A stretch of DNA of 64,000 nt from Rhynchopus sp. YZ270_cl-10 (GCA_964035575.1 OZ037884.1:1240001-1304000); one strand, 5' to 3'; shown: positions 43,447 through 54,559, counted from the stretch's first letter. Made by a program: numbers and translations. The notes: generated from the sequence alone by a model not told the origin.

Positions 43447-45717
43447 ATGCGTCCCCTCAAAGTCATGAAGTTCGGTGGCACCAGTGTTGGCCGAGAAGGT
43501 GCGATGGGAAGGGTGCTTGACATCGTTGCTGCGGAGGCGAAGGTGTCTGACGTTGTCGTCGTTGCAAGCGCGCTGTCGGGTGTGACGGACGCCCTCATCA
43601 ACATGGCGCAGCTGGCAAAGCAGCAGAACGTCTTGCAGGGCGCGTCGTACTATTCTATTGTGGGCCGCCACTTTGATTTGGTGAAGCAGCTCTCTGCAGA
43701 AGACAGGCGGAGTGATGTGGAGCTCAGCCTCAGCGCGCTTCTGGAGGAGGTGAACAGCATTCTTGGGTGTGTCAAGACGCTGCGCGAACTGAGTCCACGC
43801 ACACTCGATTTATTGATGTCTTACGGAGAGAAGCTATCCTGCACCCTCCTCGCAAAGCTGCTCTCACAACGTGGTTGCCCTGCGGAAGTCTGCGACGCAA
43901 CGAAGCTCATTGAGACCAACGCAGACTTTGGCAACGCAGTGGTGCACAACCAGCACACCGCGGAAAAGGTGGAGTCGTTCTTCTCAAAGAACGCAGGCAA
44001 CACTGTCCAGGTCGTGACCGGCTTCTGCGGGGGCACGGCAGACGGCGAAACCACGACCCTCGGGCGAGGTGGAGGAGACTTCACTGCTAGCATCATCGGC
44101 GGGATCCTTCGGGCCTCTGTTGTGGAAGTCTGGACCGACGTCGATGGCGTGCTCACAGCACACCCCAAGGTCGTTGCCAACCCTCATGTTATCAGGACGA
44201 TGGCGTACGAAGAAGCAATGGAAATGTCCTACTTTGGTGCCAAGGTGATATATGCGCCCACTATGGGGCCGGTGATGCGCGCAGGGGTGCCACTGCATAT
44301 CCGGAATACGTTTAACCCAGGAGCGCAGGGCACGTTGATTCAGAAAAACTCTGAACCCGGTTTTGACGACGGGAACTTCAAAATCCGTGCTATCTCGTCT
44401 GTCGAAGATGTGGTTCTGGTTATCCTAAAGGGGACGTCCATGGTGGGCGTTGCAGGCACAGCAGGACGGCTGTTTAGTGCGTTGACGAGAGAAGGGGTCA
44501 ATGTGATTCTCATCTCTCAGGCGTCGAGCGAGCATTCGATCTGCCTTGCTGTCGCACCACACCACGCGGAGACGGCACGGAAGGCAATTGAAAGTGAATT
44601 TGACCGGGAAATTGAGCGAGGGCAGGTGGACAACGTGGTGTTAGTCCGAGATTTGTCGGTTCTTGCCGTTGTGGGCTGTCGTTTTCAGAATGCAACCGGG
44701 TTGGCTGGGTTGGTGACGACGGTGCTTGGTGAGCACGACATCAACATCGTTGCCATTGCACAGGGCTCTACAGACCTCAACTTTTCCCTTGTTGTACGGA
44801 AGCACCACCAGGCGGCTGCCATCACGCTCATCCACGCGACCTTCTTTCCTGTCCCTGGGGAAGCGATCCCAACGCCACCAAGAGTGGTGCACCTGTTTCT
44901 GTACACAGCATCGCTGGAGGAGGCTGAGTCGTGGCGTGTCTTTTTGCATGAAAGGATCCCCGACACCTTGGAGTCACATGCCATCCGCTTCAAACTCGTT
45001 GGTGTCCACGCGTCTGCCAGATGCGCAACCGAGCAGTCGGGGTGCATGCTCCTGTCCTCTCCTGATCAAGACACTTCAGTGCATATTGCGTCTTCGTCGT
45101 GCATGCTTGACAGGTGTATCGATGAGATGGAGTGGCATGACGGGAGTGAGGCAGACTTTTCACGTTCAGTCGTGGCACACCGCGCGCAGTGCAAACAGGA
45201 GGTGATTGTGCTGGACACAACGCAGACGGGTGGGGGTGCGGCGGAGTACGTGGCGCTGCTGCAAGGGGGTGCTGCGGTGCTGACGTGCAATAGGGCGATG
45301 TGGCGTGGGGGGTGTGGCGAAGGTGACAACGTCTGTCTCCGCCACGCGCGCTTCTTCTGGTCTCTCTCCTGCGGTGTGGCGGGCCCCGTCGCAGCAGCAT
45401 TGCTTTCATGCAGAGGCCACGACTGTGCAGGGATCGACACACCAGTGGTCTCCGTACGTTCACATGACAGTGACAACGGCAGGTTGGCCGCGCTGCACGC
45501 TCTGAGTGGATGTACCTGTACTGCAGTGGGGAGAGGTGCATGCATTTTGCAGAGGGACGTCAGTGGTGGTGGCGACCTCAAGGATGTGCGGGACGGCACG
45601 TTTGAGGTGAGCATACAAAGCGAAGGTGTCACAACACAGCTGGTCGCGCCCTGTGAGATCTCGCTCCCAAGCATGCGTGTCGTCTACAGGAAGCTCATTG
45701 GGGTGTGGGGGAAGTAG
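43447..45717 (+). CDS. aspartokinase fused to a degenerate homoserine dehydrogenase-like domain
   Basis: Translation from the ATG at 43447 gives 756 residues. The frame is open upstream to 43045, but that part is Pro/Ser-rich with no homology, so it is taken as leader. Residues 1-300 are aspartate kinase: MKFGGTSVG, SALSGVTDALINMA, GEKLSCTLLAKLL, TTTLGRGGGDFTAS (usual Ser of GSD replaced by Gly), EVWTDVDGV and EAMEMSYFGAKV. Two ACT domains follow (about 314-465, with ILISQASSEHSICLAV), which in ThrA-type enzymes bind amino-acid effectors. Residues ~478-756 align in order with a homoserine dehydrogenase nucleotide-binding part (FKLVGVHASARC, VIVLDTTQTGGGAAEYVALL, AVLTCNRAMW) but lack the rest of the catalytic domain. 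The whole is ~65 residues shorter than E. coli ThrA (820). Step 1 of the threonine/methionine/lysine route is therefore likely catalysed, step 3 probably not. The tail may have become regulatory. Confidence 0.85.
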   Translation: MRPLKVMKFGGTSVGREGAMGRVLDIVAAEAKVSDVVVVASALSGVTDALINMAQLAKQQNVLQGASYYSIVGRHFDLVKQLSAEDRRSDVELSLSALLEEVNSILGCVKTLRELSPRTLDLLMSYGEKLSCTLLAKLLSQRGCPAEVCDATKLIETNADFGNAVVHNQHTAEKVESFFSKNAGNTVQVVTGFCGGTADGETTTLGRGGGDFTASIIGGILRASVVEVWTDVDGVLTAHPKVVANPHVIRTMAYEEAMEMSYFGAKVIYAPTMGPVMRAGVPLHIRNTFNPGAQGTLIQKNSEPGFDDGNFKIRAISSVEDVVLVILKGTSMVGVAGTAGRLFSALTREGVNVILISQASSEHSICLAVAPHHAETARKAIESEFDREIERGQVDNVVLVRDLSVLAVVGCRFQNATGLAGLVTTVLGEHDINIVAIAQGSTDLNFSLVVRKHHQAAAITLIHATFFPVPGEAIPTPPRVVHLFLYTASLEEAESWRVFLHERIPDTLESHAIRFKLVGVHASARCATEQSGCMLLSSPDQDTSVHIASSSCMLDRCIDEMEWHDGSEADFSRSVVAHRAQCKQEVIVLDTTQTGGGAAEYVALLQGGAAVLTCNRAMWRGGCGEGDNVCLRHARFFWSLSCGVAGPVAAALLSCRGHDCAGIDTPVVSVRSHDSDNGRLAALHALSGCTCTAVGRGACILQRDVSGGGDLKDVRDGTFEVSIQSEGVTTQLVAPCEISLPSMRVVYRKLIGVWGK

Positions 45718-45852
45718 ATGAGAGGGGTGGGTGTGAGGAAGTAGGGCCGTATTAGTTACAAAACGTTTGCCCAGAAAAGGGCATTTTGTGTTTCATTATT
45801 TTTTTTTGGGTGCTGGCTCAGATCCCCCATGCATCGAGTTTTCTTTTATGAT

Positions 45853-45890
45853 AAGGTGACTAAGCATGAGAGGCTTAGGTTCATCCTATA
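45853..45890 (+). repeat. ACGAGAG-type hairpin repeat (CTAAGC stem, type copy)
   Basis: AAGGTGA, CTAAGC at 45860-45865, loop ATGAGAG, GCTTAG at 45873-45878, then GTTCATCCTATAA. Confidence 0.75.
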
Positions 45891-46177
45891 AACTTTTTCT
45901 TTCTTTCCCCCTTTTTTTGCTGTGGGGAAAAAATAAAATACCGAAGGCATACTTCGCAGAATTGTTGTACAGTTTCATTCTCTGGAGAGAAGCATAACAG
46001 CAACCAGCAAGTTTTGATTTGTGTGTTTTTTTTTCTTCCCCCCCTTCACCTTCTACCAAATGAAGTGATGCCTCTGGCTTCGAGTTCTTCATCTTACAAA
46101 CCTCCCGTATTACTTAGTCTCGAGTACTAGTAAGTTTAAAACATTTTTTTTTTGAAAACGGGATAACGATTGTGATC

Positions 46178-46216
46178 AAGGTGACTAAGCACACAGAGAG
46201 GCTTACGTCCATCTTT
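46178..46216 (+). repeat. ACGAGAG-type hairpin repeat (CTAAGC stem)
   Basis: AAGGTGA, CTAAGC, ten-base loop ACACAGAGAG, GCTTAC, then GTCCATCTTT. Confidence 0.7.
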
Positions 46217-46831
46217 CGTTTTTTTCTCCTTTCAATCAATGTGAATAAAGGCGACACTTACAACTTGTCCATAGTGGCTGTTGTACGAAAGTCACCCAAT
46301 GTGTGAAGACACCTTCCCTTTAAATAGAACATAAACCACAATTCAAAAACCACGAGAAAAAAAATACAGTCGTGACACACTTTTCACGCAAACCCCACCA
46401 ACCCCTCTTTCCAGCCGTTTTTTTTTAAAATGTACCCTTCGTGATCTCCTGCACATGCTAGGTTAAAATAATACGTCCTTTTTACCCCCTTTTTTTTCCA
46501 GCAAGAATCTGATCTAAGTACCTCCCCTCCGCTCTACGCTCTACGCTCTATCCCCTACCTCATGCTACACATCCCCAGAATACACAAAGGGAACCAACGT
46601 AACCCACCACAAGTGGTGTGGCTGAAAGGGGGTGCTATTTTTTGTGCTATTTTGTGCTACTTTCTGCTATTTTCTGCTATTTTGGGGTCGTCGGCCACAC
46701 CATCAAGGTGGCAAATTTGAACTTTGAGCACCAAAAAAAGCCGCAGAAAACAACTATAATATCAACGCATTAGTCCACTTTAGCTAATATCCTTTTTTGA
46801 GAACACAACAACACAACCACAACCCCATGCG

Positions 46832-49291
46832 ATGCCCCCCGAAGACAGCCTCTACAGCATCGACGTCGTTCTTCGTAATGCAGCATGCCACATCCCCGTC
46901 GTGCCCTCTGGCTCAGGATTTGCCGTTTCCGCTAGGTTATGGGACTTCCCCAGTCTGGACCTTGAGGTGCGCGCTGACGGTGCACAGTACATCTCTCAGG
47001 GGGGCAAGTCGTGGACGTTCCAAATGGCTGCGCAGGACTTCGCGGGGAACATGCCAGCATCGCTGTCGTTTGAGGCGTCGACGTTGACGTCGCGGTGCTT
47101 GCTTGCGGCGGGGGTGCTGCATATTGGGGCTGATGTGCGAGAAAATATGTCACGTCTTGTTTTGCACAGCCCGCTCTCGCACACAGCCGCTGCAGTGCCT
47201 ATGTTAGACATCTTTGCGAACAAAGTGTACACGCTCTATGTCGATGTGACCATGCGGTGTTTGGGTGGTGTCGCAGCTGAACCACCTCCTCCACCGCCGC
47301 CCCTCGAAGCCACATCACACCAGGACCCCATGGGCACCGCACTGCACAGCTTTGTTGAAATCCCGATGTCGCTTTCTGTGGAGGAGAAGCGATGGATTGC
47401 GTCTGGTGCAGACACTACGCACAGCGCACCAGACACTGCAGTCCCTCACCCTCGCAAACGGAAGGTAGGCAAAGCAAAACGCCCGAAGAAATCTGCGTTA
47501 AACACAGAGCCTTCTAAGCCGGCGAACAAAGGGGTAGCGCACAATGCTCAAAGTGATGGGGGTGCTGGGGAATTCTCCGTGAAGGGGTTCTGCGGTGATC
47601 TGCGTCGCATTCAGGAGGTGTCTGGCGGGCTGCTTCGTAGTGTAGGTGGTGGTGGTGCCTCCTCCCCCTCCCCACCCCAACTCACCACCCCCCAGCACGC
47701 CGCCGTCCTCCACCTCGCGCCCCTCCTTCAGAAGCTTCTCGGCACCCTCGATGGGGTTGCGAGGCTGTTTGAGACTTCGTCACCACCGCCTCCACCACCG
47801 ACACTCCCACCCCCAGCACCACCGATTGCACAGAAGGAGCCACAGCGTGAAAATGATGACGCGAACGGCAAAGACCGTGAAAAAACGGATGTGAAAGGTG
47901 CTCCAGAGACACCCATTGTGCCTCTCGCAGTTTTGGGGATGGACCCGCAGAGTCCGGGGGCAGCGTCGGTGCCTATTCTGTCGCCGTCTTCTTCGACGTA
48001 TTCGTATTCATCAGATTCTGCTGCTTCGCCTGCAGCATTGCATACACACTACCATCACCGTGGGGGACAGCATAGCGCACAGAACAGCAGTGCGAGCAAC
48101 TCCCCAGCTGCGTCGCCTGCGAACGCTGCGCAGGTGAAGCTGCTCAAGGCGCTGCACGACAGTATGACCGTAGTACACGGCTCGGTTGCCTCAGCATTCT
48201 CGCAGAAGGGCCTCTCTGAGGGGGACATCCTCACTCAAGGTGCATTCAAAGCAGCGTTGTTGGGTATGGGGTTAGGCGGTGCAGGGTCGCTTCCTGATGT
48301 TGTAGTGGTGGAGGCGGTGTCGAGCTTCTTAAGGCATAAGGTGGCGAGGGTGGTGCACTCAGATGTCGGTATCGTAACTGTCCCAGCAGGGAGTGGTCGC
48401 GCTGCTCAAAGCTTCCGCTACGAACTGCCACGAAAGGAAGGCCGGCCTCCCACAGAGGCGACCCCTGGGATCAAAATTCTTGGCGAGGTTCCGTCCTCGA
48501 GAGGGAAGCCTTGGCTGAACTCTGATGTGATCAATGGGGTGTACCGTACCTTTGAAGGCGCGTCGTCTGGGCGTGTTGATATGGTTCACATCCTTTCCGT
48601 TTTTGCACGATTCTCTGCTGGACGAAATGGATATCACCACAGCGTTGCAGAAACCGCAGCACGGCGGGGCAGCTCCACACTCCTCCGATTAGGAAGCACG
48701 GCTAACATTAATGCCGCACACAGCGACGCCTGCAAGGAGCTCGAGGCCAAGCTAGCACAGCACAAAGCCGACCCGCTCGCGAAAGCCACGGTTGTTGCGG
48801 GGGTGGCGAAGTACCTCGTGGCAGGCGCTCCGTTGGAGAGCAGATTCCGTGGGAGGGTGGGATTTACTGCGTTTAAGGCGGAAGTAGCAGCGTTAGGCTT
48901 GAAGGGGGCGACGTTGTGCAGTGTGTTCGACCACCTCCTGAGCACAGAGGAGGAGGACGCAGACGGAGGCATCAGCAGTGCAGCGTTGATCGCGGCCCTG
49001 CAGTGGCTAGGCCGTGTCGTGCGCACGGTGCGCAGCGTAGACGCAGTGCGTGCCGCGTTCACCTCCTCCACAGCACCCCGCAGCGTGCAGTGGAGCCCCT
49101 ACCTGGCAGGGCGGTGTGGTGCCAAAGGGATTGTCGTGGAGCGGTCTGTGGACGGTGCGTTGAGAATAGAGTTTCTTGATGTGTCGGCGCAGGGAGGTGG
49201 TGGAGGTGGAGGAGGAGGAGGTGGTCCACGGCACTCATGGTGGCCCCCATCTGTGGTGGAGCTCTGCACTGAAGGGGAGGCAGGAGGGTGA
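46832..49291 (+). CDS. large protein with C2-like start, EF-hand-like region and SH3-like end
   Basis: Single open exon of 819 residues from the ATG at 46832 to TGA. I do not recognise the gene. Residues 1-150 alternate hydrophobic strands (SIDVVLRNAACHIPVV, LDLEVRADGAQYIS, YTLYVDVTMRC) in a way that suits a C2-type beta-sandwich. About 150-420 is low-complexity: Pro runs, a basic patch KRKVGKAKRPKKS (possible nuclear signal) and Ser-rich tracts. About 430-740 is helical, with one EF-hand-like loop (EEEDADGGISSAALIAAL). About 745-815 (WSPYLAGRCGAKGIVVER, ending in WWPPSVVEL around a Gly run) resembles an SH3-like Mib/HERC2-type repeat. A ciliary or basal-body role is one possibility. Nothing here proves it. 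Confidence 0.75.
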   Translation: MPPEDSLYSIDVVLRNAACHIPVVPSGSGFAVSARLWDFPSLDLEVRADGAQYISQGGKSWTFQMAAQDFAGNMPASLSFEASTLTSRCLLAAGVLHIGADVRENMSRLVLHSPLSHTAAAVPMLDIFANKVYTLYVDVTMRCLGGVAAEPPPPPPPLEATSHQDPMGTALHSFVEIPMSLSVEEKRWIASGADTTHSAPDTAVPHPRKRKVGKAKRPKKSALNTEPSKPANKGVAHNAQSDGGAGEFSVKGFCGDLRRIQEVSGGLLRSVGGGGASSPSPPQLTTPQHAAVLHLAPLLQKLLGTLDGVARLFETSSPPPPPPTLPPPAPPIAQKEPQRENDDANGKDREKTDVKGAPETPIVPLAVLGMDPQSPGAASVPILSPSSSTYSYSSDSAASPAALHTHYHHRGGQHSAQNSSASNSPAASPANAAQVKLLKALHDSMTVVHGSVASAFSQKGLSEGDILTQGAFKAALLGMGLGGAGSLPDVVVVEAVSSFLRHKVARVVHSDVGIVTVPAGSGRAAQSFRYELPRKEGRPPTEATPGIKILGEVPSSRGKPWLNSDVINGVYRTFEGASSGRVDMVHILSVFARFSAGRNGYHHSVAETAARRGSSTLLRLGSTANINAAHSDACKELEAKLAQHKADPLAKATVVAGVAKYLVAGAPLESRFRGRVGFTAFKAEVAALGLKGATLCSVFDHLLSTEEEDADGGISSAALIAALQWLGRVVRTVRSVDAVRAAFTSSTAPRSVQWSPYLAGRCGAKGIVVERSVDGALRIEFLDVSAQGGGGGGGGGGGPRHSWWPPSVVELCTEGEAGG

Positions 49292-49848
49292 AGAGTTTTT
49301 ATGAAAATTTGATTGGAATGTGCTGGGGGGGTAATGTAAGCATGAGACATAAAACACCACGATTCTTCAGCGCCCTCGCCTGCTTTTTGTAGAGGAAAGC
49401 AAAAGGAAATTTGTTACCCTCTGGAGTCTGGACGCTGGTTTCCCCTAGGAAATGATGGGTTATTTTTCAAACGAAGCGGGTGAAACTTAAAGGAAGTGAC
49501 GGAATGACACCACAATAGGCGTTATGCAGCTTAATTTTGACTCAACATGGGCCCCTCAAGGTGTCCTTCCTCCCCTAAAAAATATACACATTTTTTTGTT
49601 TGTCAATACTAACAATAATGCACTACTCCCCCATTTTTTTTCCCTTATTAGATGCCTCGAAATGGATGTCCGACCGCATGGTTGGGGTCCTATATCCACA
49701 CACGGTGCATCCGGTCGGTTTTAATTAAAACTTCCATTCCGTTCCCCCTGAACCACATCCATTCACCCTCTAGGCTCCACTCCTCCCCCATTGTGCACAC
49801 ACGCCAAACACAAAGCAAAATCAAAAAGCCACAATTACAAGCTACAGC
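49292..49848. other. short spacer
   Basis: No gene or clear repeat. AT-rich, with a T/C-rich tract (about 49730-49800) before the next ATG. Confidence 0.45.
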
Positions 49849-52800
49849 ATGCCTGTAGAGGGCGGGGCTGCCGCCGGCGACGGCGGGGCTGCTGCTGGCG
49901 ACTCAGCTGCAGAACGTGCAACGCGTGTGCGGTTCAGTGCGAACGTCGACTCCGTGCTCTATGAACACTCACCAGAGCCGGTCATGACTGATATGTATGC
50001 TTAGAAGAATCCTTTTGCCCCCCTCCCCCTTTAGAGACCTGCACCCCGGTATCAACCGACGGTAACATGTTACTTGTTTTTTTTTAAATGGTGATAGTAT
50101 TCCCTCAGCCTTCAAACGTAAAACTGCTGCCGTCGTCGTCAGTCATAGCATTGCGTCCGTTTTCGTTGTCGTCAGTCATAACATCAGCCGTCGCACCGCC
50201 TCCACGTGAACCTGCTTCCTTCGTCGTCTTCATCAACTGCTTCTCCCAGCTCAAAGTTGCTGTCAACCTTGAGACTCTGTTTGATTGCTTTCATCAGTGG
50301 GACGTAGACGGATGTAAGCCCTCCTTGCACGTCGATCTTCACATCCTGAGACCCATCCATTTTGCTTTTGCGTCGGCATTTCTTTTCGCACCAGGCTCGC
50401 TCAGGGTACCCTTAATGGGTGGGAAAGGTGCCTGACGAGGCACCGGGCTCTGTGCCTGCCTTCGGCACAAGGCAGCAGCAAGGGACAGGTTTCTGTCCCC
50501 TACTATGAGCACCTTCAGTTGAGTGCCTCCCAAAATAATTTTTTTTGATAGCCACGGGTAATGGGGGGAGATGATCATCTCCACCGTCTGAGTCACAATC
50601 ACTCAATTCCGAGTCCATCTCGTCGTTGTAACTCGCAATTTGTGCCTCAATTTCCTGTAAGTGAAAAATACAGGGCCTTTTTGTGCTTGCAATGGCCTTT
50701 TTTCTTCCACACGTGCTAGTAGCTCAGGGTATACCTTTGACCTGAAAACCGGGAAAAGTGGGAAAAAGTCCGTTATTCGAGCGAATGTCCTGCTCAAAAC
50801 AACTTCCACACCACACCACAGAGGACAGCAGGACAGCGTCGGGAAGCGTCTGTACGACAAAGGCATTGTGATGCGCCAGCAGCGTGAGCGTCGCGAGAAA
50901 AGCGAAGAGCTGCGCAAGAAGGGCGAGGAGCGGAAGGCAAAGAAGGCGCGTCCGTGGGTGACCGAAATGGCGCAGGGACAGGCGCGCGACAACTTTACGC
51001 AGTTCCTTCATGTGCAGGGGAAGTGGGAGAACCAGAAGAAGTTCAAGCTTGCACAGAAGTCTGAGGAGCGCGACAAGGAGGACACAGGCAACATGGAGGT
51101 GAAGCGCAAGTGGCAGATGTGCCCTGTGTCGGAGTCTATCATAGACCGCAAGTCCACACGTGGAGACTACAAAGGCCCACAGTCGGGCTGGAAGGCGTCA
51201 TTCTCCAAGTACATCAAGTCAAAGAACCTAGAGGAAGTCGCAGAGCAGGACTTCGAGTTCGAGCCCACCATCAACATCTCCTCGAAGCAGATCGTGCGCG
51301 ACGTGCCCACACACGAACGGCTGCACGCGCTTGCCGCAGAGCGGGAGGAGAGTTTGCTGGTATGTGTCTCTTCAAGTCCACATTACTACTCAGGAACAAG
51401 CCCCCAAAAAAAACTTCACACTATTGTCAACACTTCTGCAGATGCTGCGTGCATGGGAATACGACAAGAGCCTCATCGACCCTTCCACTGGTGCACCCCG
51501 CTTCCATCCGAAGATCCTCAACTCCCCGCGTGCAGAGTCGCATTACGACAACGCACGCACGCGACGCAGGCCTGGGTCCGTCAGCCCGTCCAGGGGGGAT
51601 GCGTCTGGCATGAGCGTCACGTCGTCGCAGTTCAGCAGAAGACGTCCCTTCCGTGAGTTGATGGATGTATGCAACACTCCCTCCCTGACCCTACCCCTAC
51701 CCCCCTCGCCCCACGCAGCACCTGCACGAGAAGCGGGAGCCCAGCGCACAGCGTGCGACAGATGTGTCGACAGAGTGCACATTCATGCCGCAGACGAACC
51801 CTACCTCGACGTTGATTGTATGTGTTTTTGAAATTGTATTTTTAAAACATGTAGTATGCTACGGTGGGCATGCTCTCTTGTATACGGCATTTACGACATC
51901 AAACACAGCTTGAACGCAGTGGCTACCGTCCCCCGCTGTACCAAAGCACGGAGTCGCTTCTCGAGTGGCGTGAGCGTGAGTACAGCCGCAGTCCAGGACG
52001 CGATCCGAGCGGCAGCCGCAGCGTCTCGCAGCCACCTGCGTACTCGAACGGCACACCACACACGCAGGAGCGGGAGAGGGAGCATCCAGCTGACAAGCAG
52101 CAGAAGCGTGAGAGGGTATGTTATGCAGCCGTTGTCTGCTGTCTCTGTTTCATACCCAAATTCTAAAAAACCTTAGGTTTTCACCTTAGCTTCCTTTGGT
52201 TGACTAAACATGAAGTGATTCAACATTGCTCTTGCTTTAAAGTAAACGATCATCTATTATCACCTAACCACAGCGCGCCTCCTTCATGGCCCGCCAGTTC
52301 CGTGACCAATATGAGAAGAAGGCGAAGCAGAAAGAGCTGCGCGACGAGCTCGTCAACAAGGAGCTGAGCCAGTGCACGTTCCGCCCGAAGATCAGCAAGC
52401 GTTCTGACGAGCTGTTCCGTTCGTCGAACTACTCGCAGATGAGTGGGCCTGCACCGGAGCCGAAGTTCAAATACGAGTCCGTGCACCGCCAGCGCAGCAC
52501 AGCACGCGAGAGCGAGTCTGAGACCGCTGCCTTCATCCGCCAGCTGGAGGCCGACCACGCCAAAGACCGCGAGGCTGGTGTGCGGTCACGCCGTGCGCAC
52601 AGCGCCTCACCCAACCCGCCTGCAGCACTCTCCTTCTCTCCGTCAGAGGACAAACGCCGCAGGGACGACGACGAGCAGTTCGAACCCTACGAGCAGGTGG
52701 GGCTGGGGGGCACCGTGGGAGAACGAGGAGACGGCTTTGAGGACGAAGCTAGCCTTGGTGGTGGTGGTGAGGTGGCAGAGACACGGCGACACTCAGGGAG

Positions 52801-52939
52801 TGGCGGGAGTAGGGGCAGTGGGAGTGGCGGTGGTGTGCCGTCCCCAGTGCACACACCCGACGCACCCTCACCATTCCTGAACACACTCCAAAATGAGCTG
52901 AAAAGTGTGATCGATGGGTGGAAGGACTTCGATATGTGA
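49849..52939 (+). CDS. six-exon basic, charged protein with TFxPxIN-type motifs
   Basis: Exons 49849-49994, 50822-51359, 51442-51666, 51719-51817, 51909-52115 and 52274-52939. Intron 1 is phase 2 and the rest phase 0; every intron starts GTATG and ends AG. The exons keep one frame for 626 residues, which is strong support. The protein starts MPVEGGAAAGDGG and has a highly charged helical stretch (RQQRERREKSEELRKKGEER). It contains several short repeats of the type FEPTINIS, CTFMPQTNP and CTFRPKIS, the last followed by KRSDELF. A Ser/Gly-rich tail ends in ELKSVIDGWKDFDM. Such TFxPxI motifs occur in many uncharacterised flagellar and cytoskeletal proteins of protists (general recollection). No enzymatic domain is visible. 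The 827-bp first intron holds an antisense coding-like fragment (see separate entry). Confidence 0.8.
50184..50420 (-). pseudogene. antisense coding-like fragment within intron 1 of the six-exon gene
   Basis: On the minus strand one frame reads PERAWCEKKCRRKSKMDG, then DVKIDVQGGLTSVYVPLMKA and LGEAVDEDDEGSRFTWRRC before a stop at 50184-50186. Upstream sequence in another frame also looks protein-like (acidic MDSELSDCDSDGGDD). It is the only well-formed antisense coding signal in the right half of the window. Probably a decayed insertion of a gene or transposon; the family is not recognised. Confidence 0.35.
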
Positions 52940-53592
52940 AGAAACAATGCGCAAACCTACTGTATACTCTTTTTTTGTGAGAGAAATGGTTGTGCATGTG
53001 TACAAAAGATATGTCCTGGGGGAGACTCATCTTTTCACGTTTTTTTTTTGTCCATCTTTGTTAGCTGGCTCCTTTTGTCAACGTTCTTCCTCATTTTTTT
53101 TGTCTTTCACATTTTTCTATGAATTTACTTCTTCCTTTCCTTTTTGTATTAGTGTAGTGGTTGGAACTGTGTCAATTATAATTTTGTGTCACGACGGCTG
53201 CGGTTGACTGCCCCTTCATCCTCCCATTTGGGAAAGGGGTGCTCCCGTGTATTATGTTGTCAGCTTTTCTGCGGTTCAACAACCCGCGTAGAGCCGGTGC
53301 CTAGCGTCCACACGCACAGACTTTTTTTTCTTTTCTTTTTCTTTTTCTTTTTCTTTTTTCGCGCAAACATTTCCTCTTTTCATGTTCGCCTATAGAGAAC
53401 TCTTCCTTGTCCCAGATATGTCATTTTGTTCAACCCCCCTCTCGCCTGATACCATTAGAAGCACTTTGTTAAATACTAAAAAAAGATTTCTTGTTGTTTT
53501 TTTTGTCATCATGAAATGCAGCCATAGCACTCCATCATGACAGAGGTGCGGACAAGTGGGCCACAAAGAGCACAAAGCCCACACACAACACA
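52940..53592. other. spacer before the CHMP6 gene
   Basis: T/C-rich, with a (CTTTTT)n-like stretch at about 53325-53357. An acceptor-like site, ATGAAATGCAG, ends at 53521. No gene. Confidence 0.5.
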
Positions 53593-54559
53593 ATGGGCCT
53601 CTTCTCCAGCAAAGAGAAGAAGGGCAAGGGGAAGAAGCAGGCATCGCAAGTCACGTCGCATGACAGGTGTGTACGCCCCCTTCTCTCCCACCCGTATTGG
53701 TGTGCACTGCATGCCTCTGGCAACTGTTATATGATGAAAGGCAGCCGCGGAAAGAAAAGTAGCTGAAAATTGTGCATGTTTTGTGCATTTTTGTGAAGGT
53801 TTTGTGAATTTACTTGAATACCAAGTGAATTTTCCTGAAAAAAACAAGACTCTTAGTGCATTATATTGTACATCATTCATTTGCACCGCCCACCTACACA
53901 GGGCTGTACTGGAGTTGAAGGTGTCGCGAGATAAGCTGGAGAAGTACCAAAAGAAGCTGACCGTTCTTATCGAGAAGGAGGTTGACGCCGCAAAGGCGCT
54001 ACTGAAGGACAAGAAGAAGGAGCGCGCCCTGCTGGTCTTGCAGCGCAAGAAGATGAAGGAGCAGGTATGGCCACACACACGACACACGACACACGACACA
54101 CCTTCTATTCTCTCTCTTGAACAGATGCTTGCCAAAGCTGAGGACCAGATGACAAACATCCAGACAATGGTCGACAGTGTCGAGAGCGCGCAGCTTGAGG
54201 CGCAGATTGTGAAGGCGATGCGCGAGGGCACGGACGCGCTGAAGGAGATCCAGCAGGAGTTCAGCGTGGAGTACGTTGAGCAGCTTATGGACGACACGGC
54301 GGAGGCTGTGGCACTTGCCAAGGAGATGGGCGATCTCTTGGCAGAGTCGCTCTCGCCCACAGACGACGCAGACACGATGGCAGAGCTCCTGGCAATGGAA
54401 GAGCGCATCCTGCAAGAGGAGCTCGACATGCCGCCAGTACCTGACCACACCCTCCCAGACCCTGTCAAGGATCCTGCCACAGCGGCAACGGAGAAAGCAG
54501 CAGAGAAAGCTCAGGAGGAGGAGGAGGAGGAGCCGCAACGTGAGCTTGCTCCTGCGTGA
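53593..54559 (+). CDS. CHMP6: ESCRT-III subunit CHMP6/Vps20
   Basis: Exons 53593-53666, 53902-54064 and 54125-54559 (phases 2 and 0; the first intron begins GTGTGT, the second GTATGG) encode 223 residues. The N-terminus MGLFSSKEKK fits the N-myristoylation signal that anchors Vps20. The basic first helix and its partner (DRAVLELKVSRDKLEKYQKK, then KKERALLVLQRKKMKEQ) align closely with human CHMP6. The acidic C-terminal half has EYVEQLMDDTAEAV and a LPDP-type end, as in the Snf7 family. Known role: ESCRT-II binds this subunit, which nucleates Snf7 filaments for budding and scission at endosomes. The start is fixed by the myristoylation motif and by the in-phase short first exon. Confidence 0.92.

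Larger units (their letters stand above)
45718..46831. other. spacer between aspartokinase and the C2/SH3-like gene
   Basis: Contains the two clearest CTAAGC-stem hairpins of the dispersed family (45853, 46178), T/C-rich tracts and an acceptor-like CCTTTTTTGAG at 46801. No gene. Confidence 0.55.

Noticed and set aside
53509-54480. 323-residue minus-strand frame opposite CHMP6
   Set aside because: Ser/Cys-rich shadow of the coiled-coil gene on the + strand, running across its introns.
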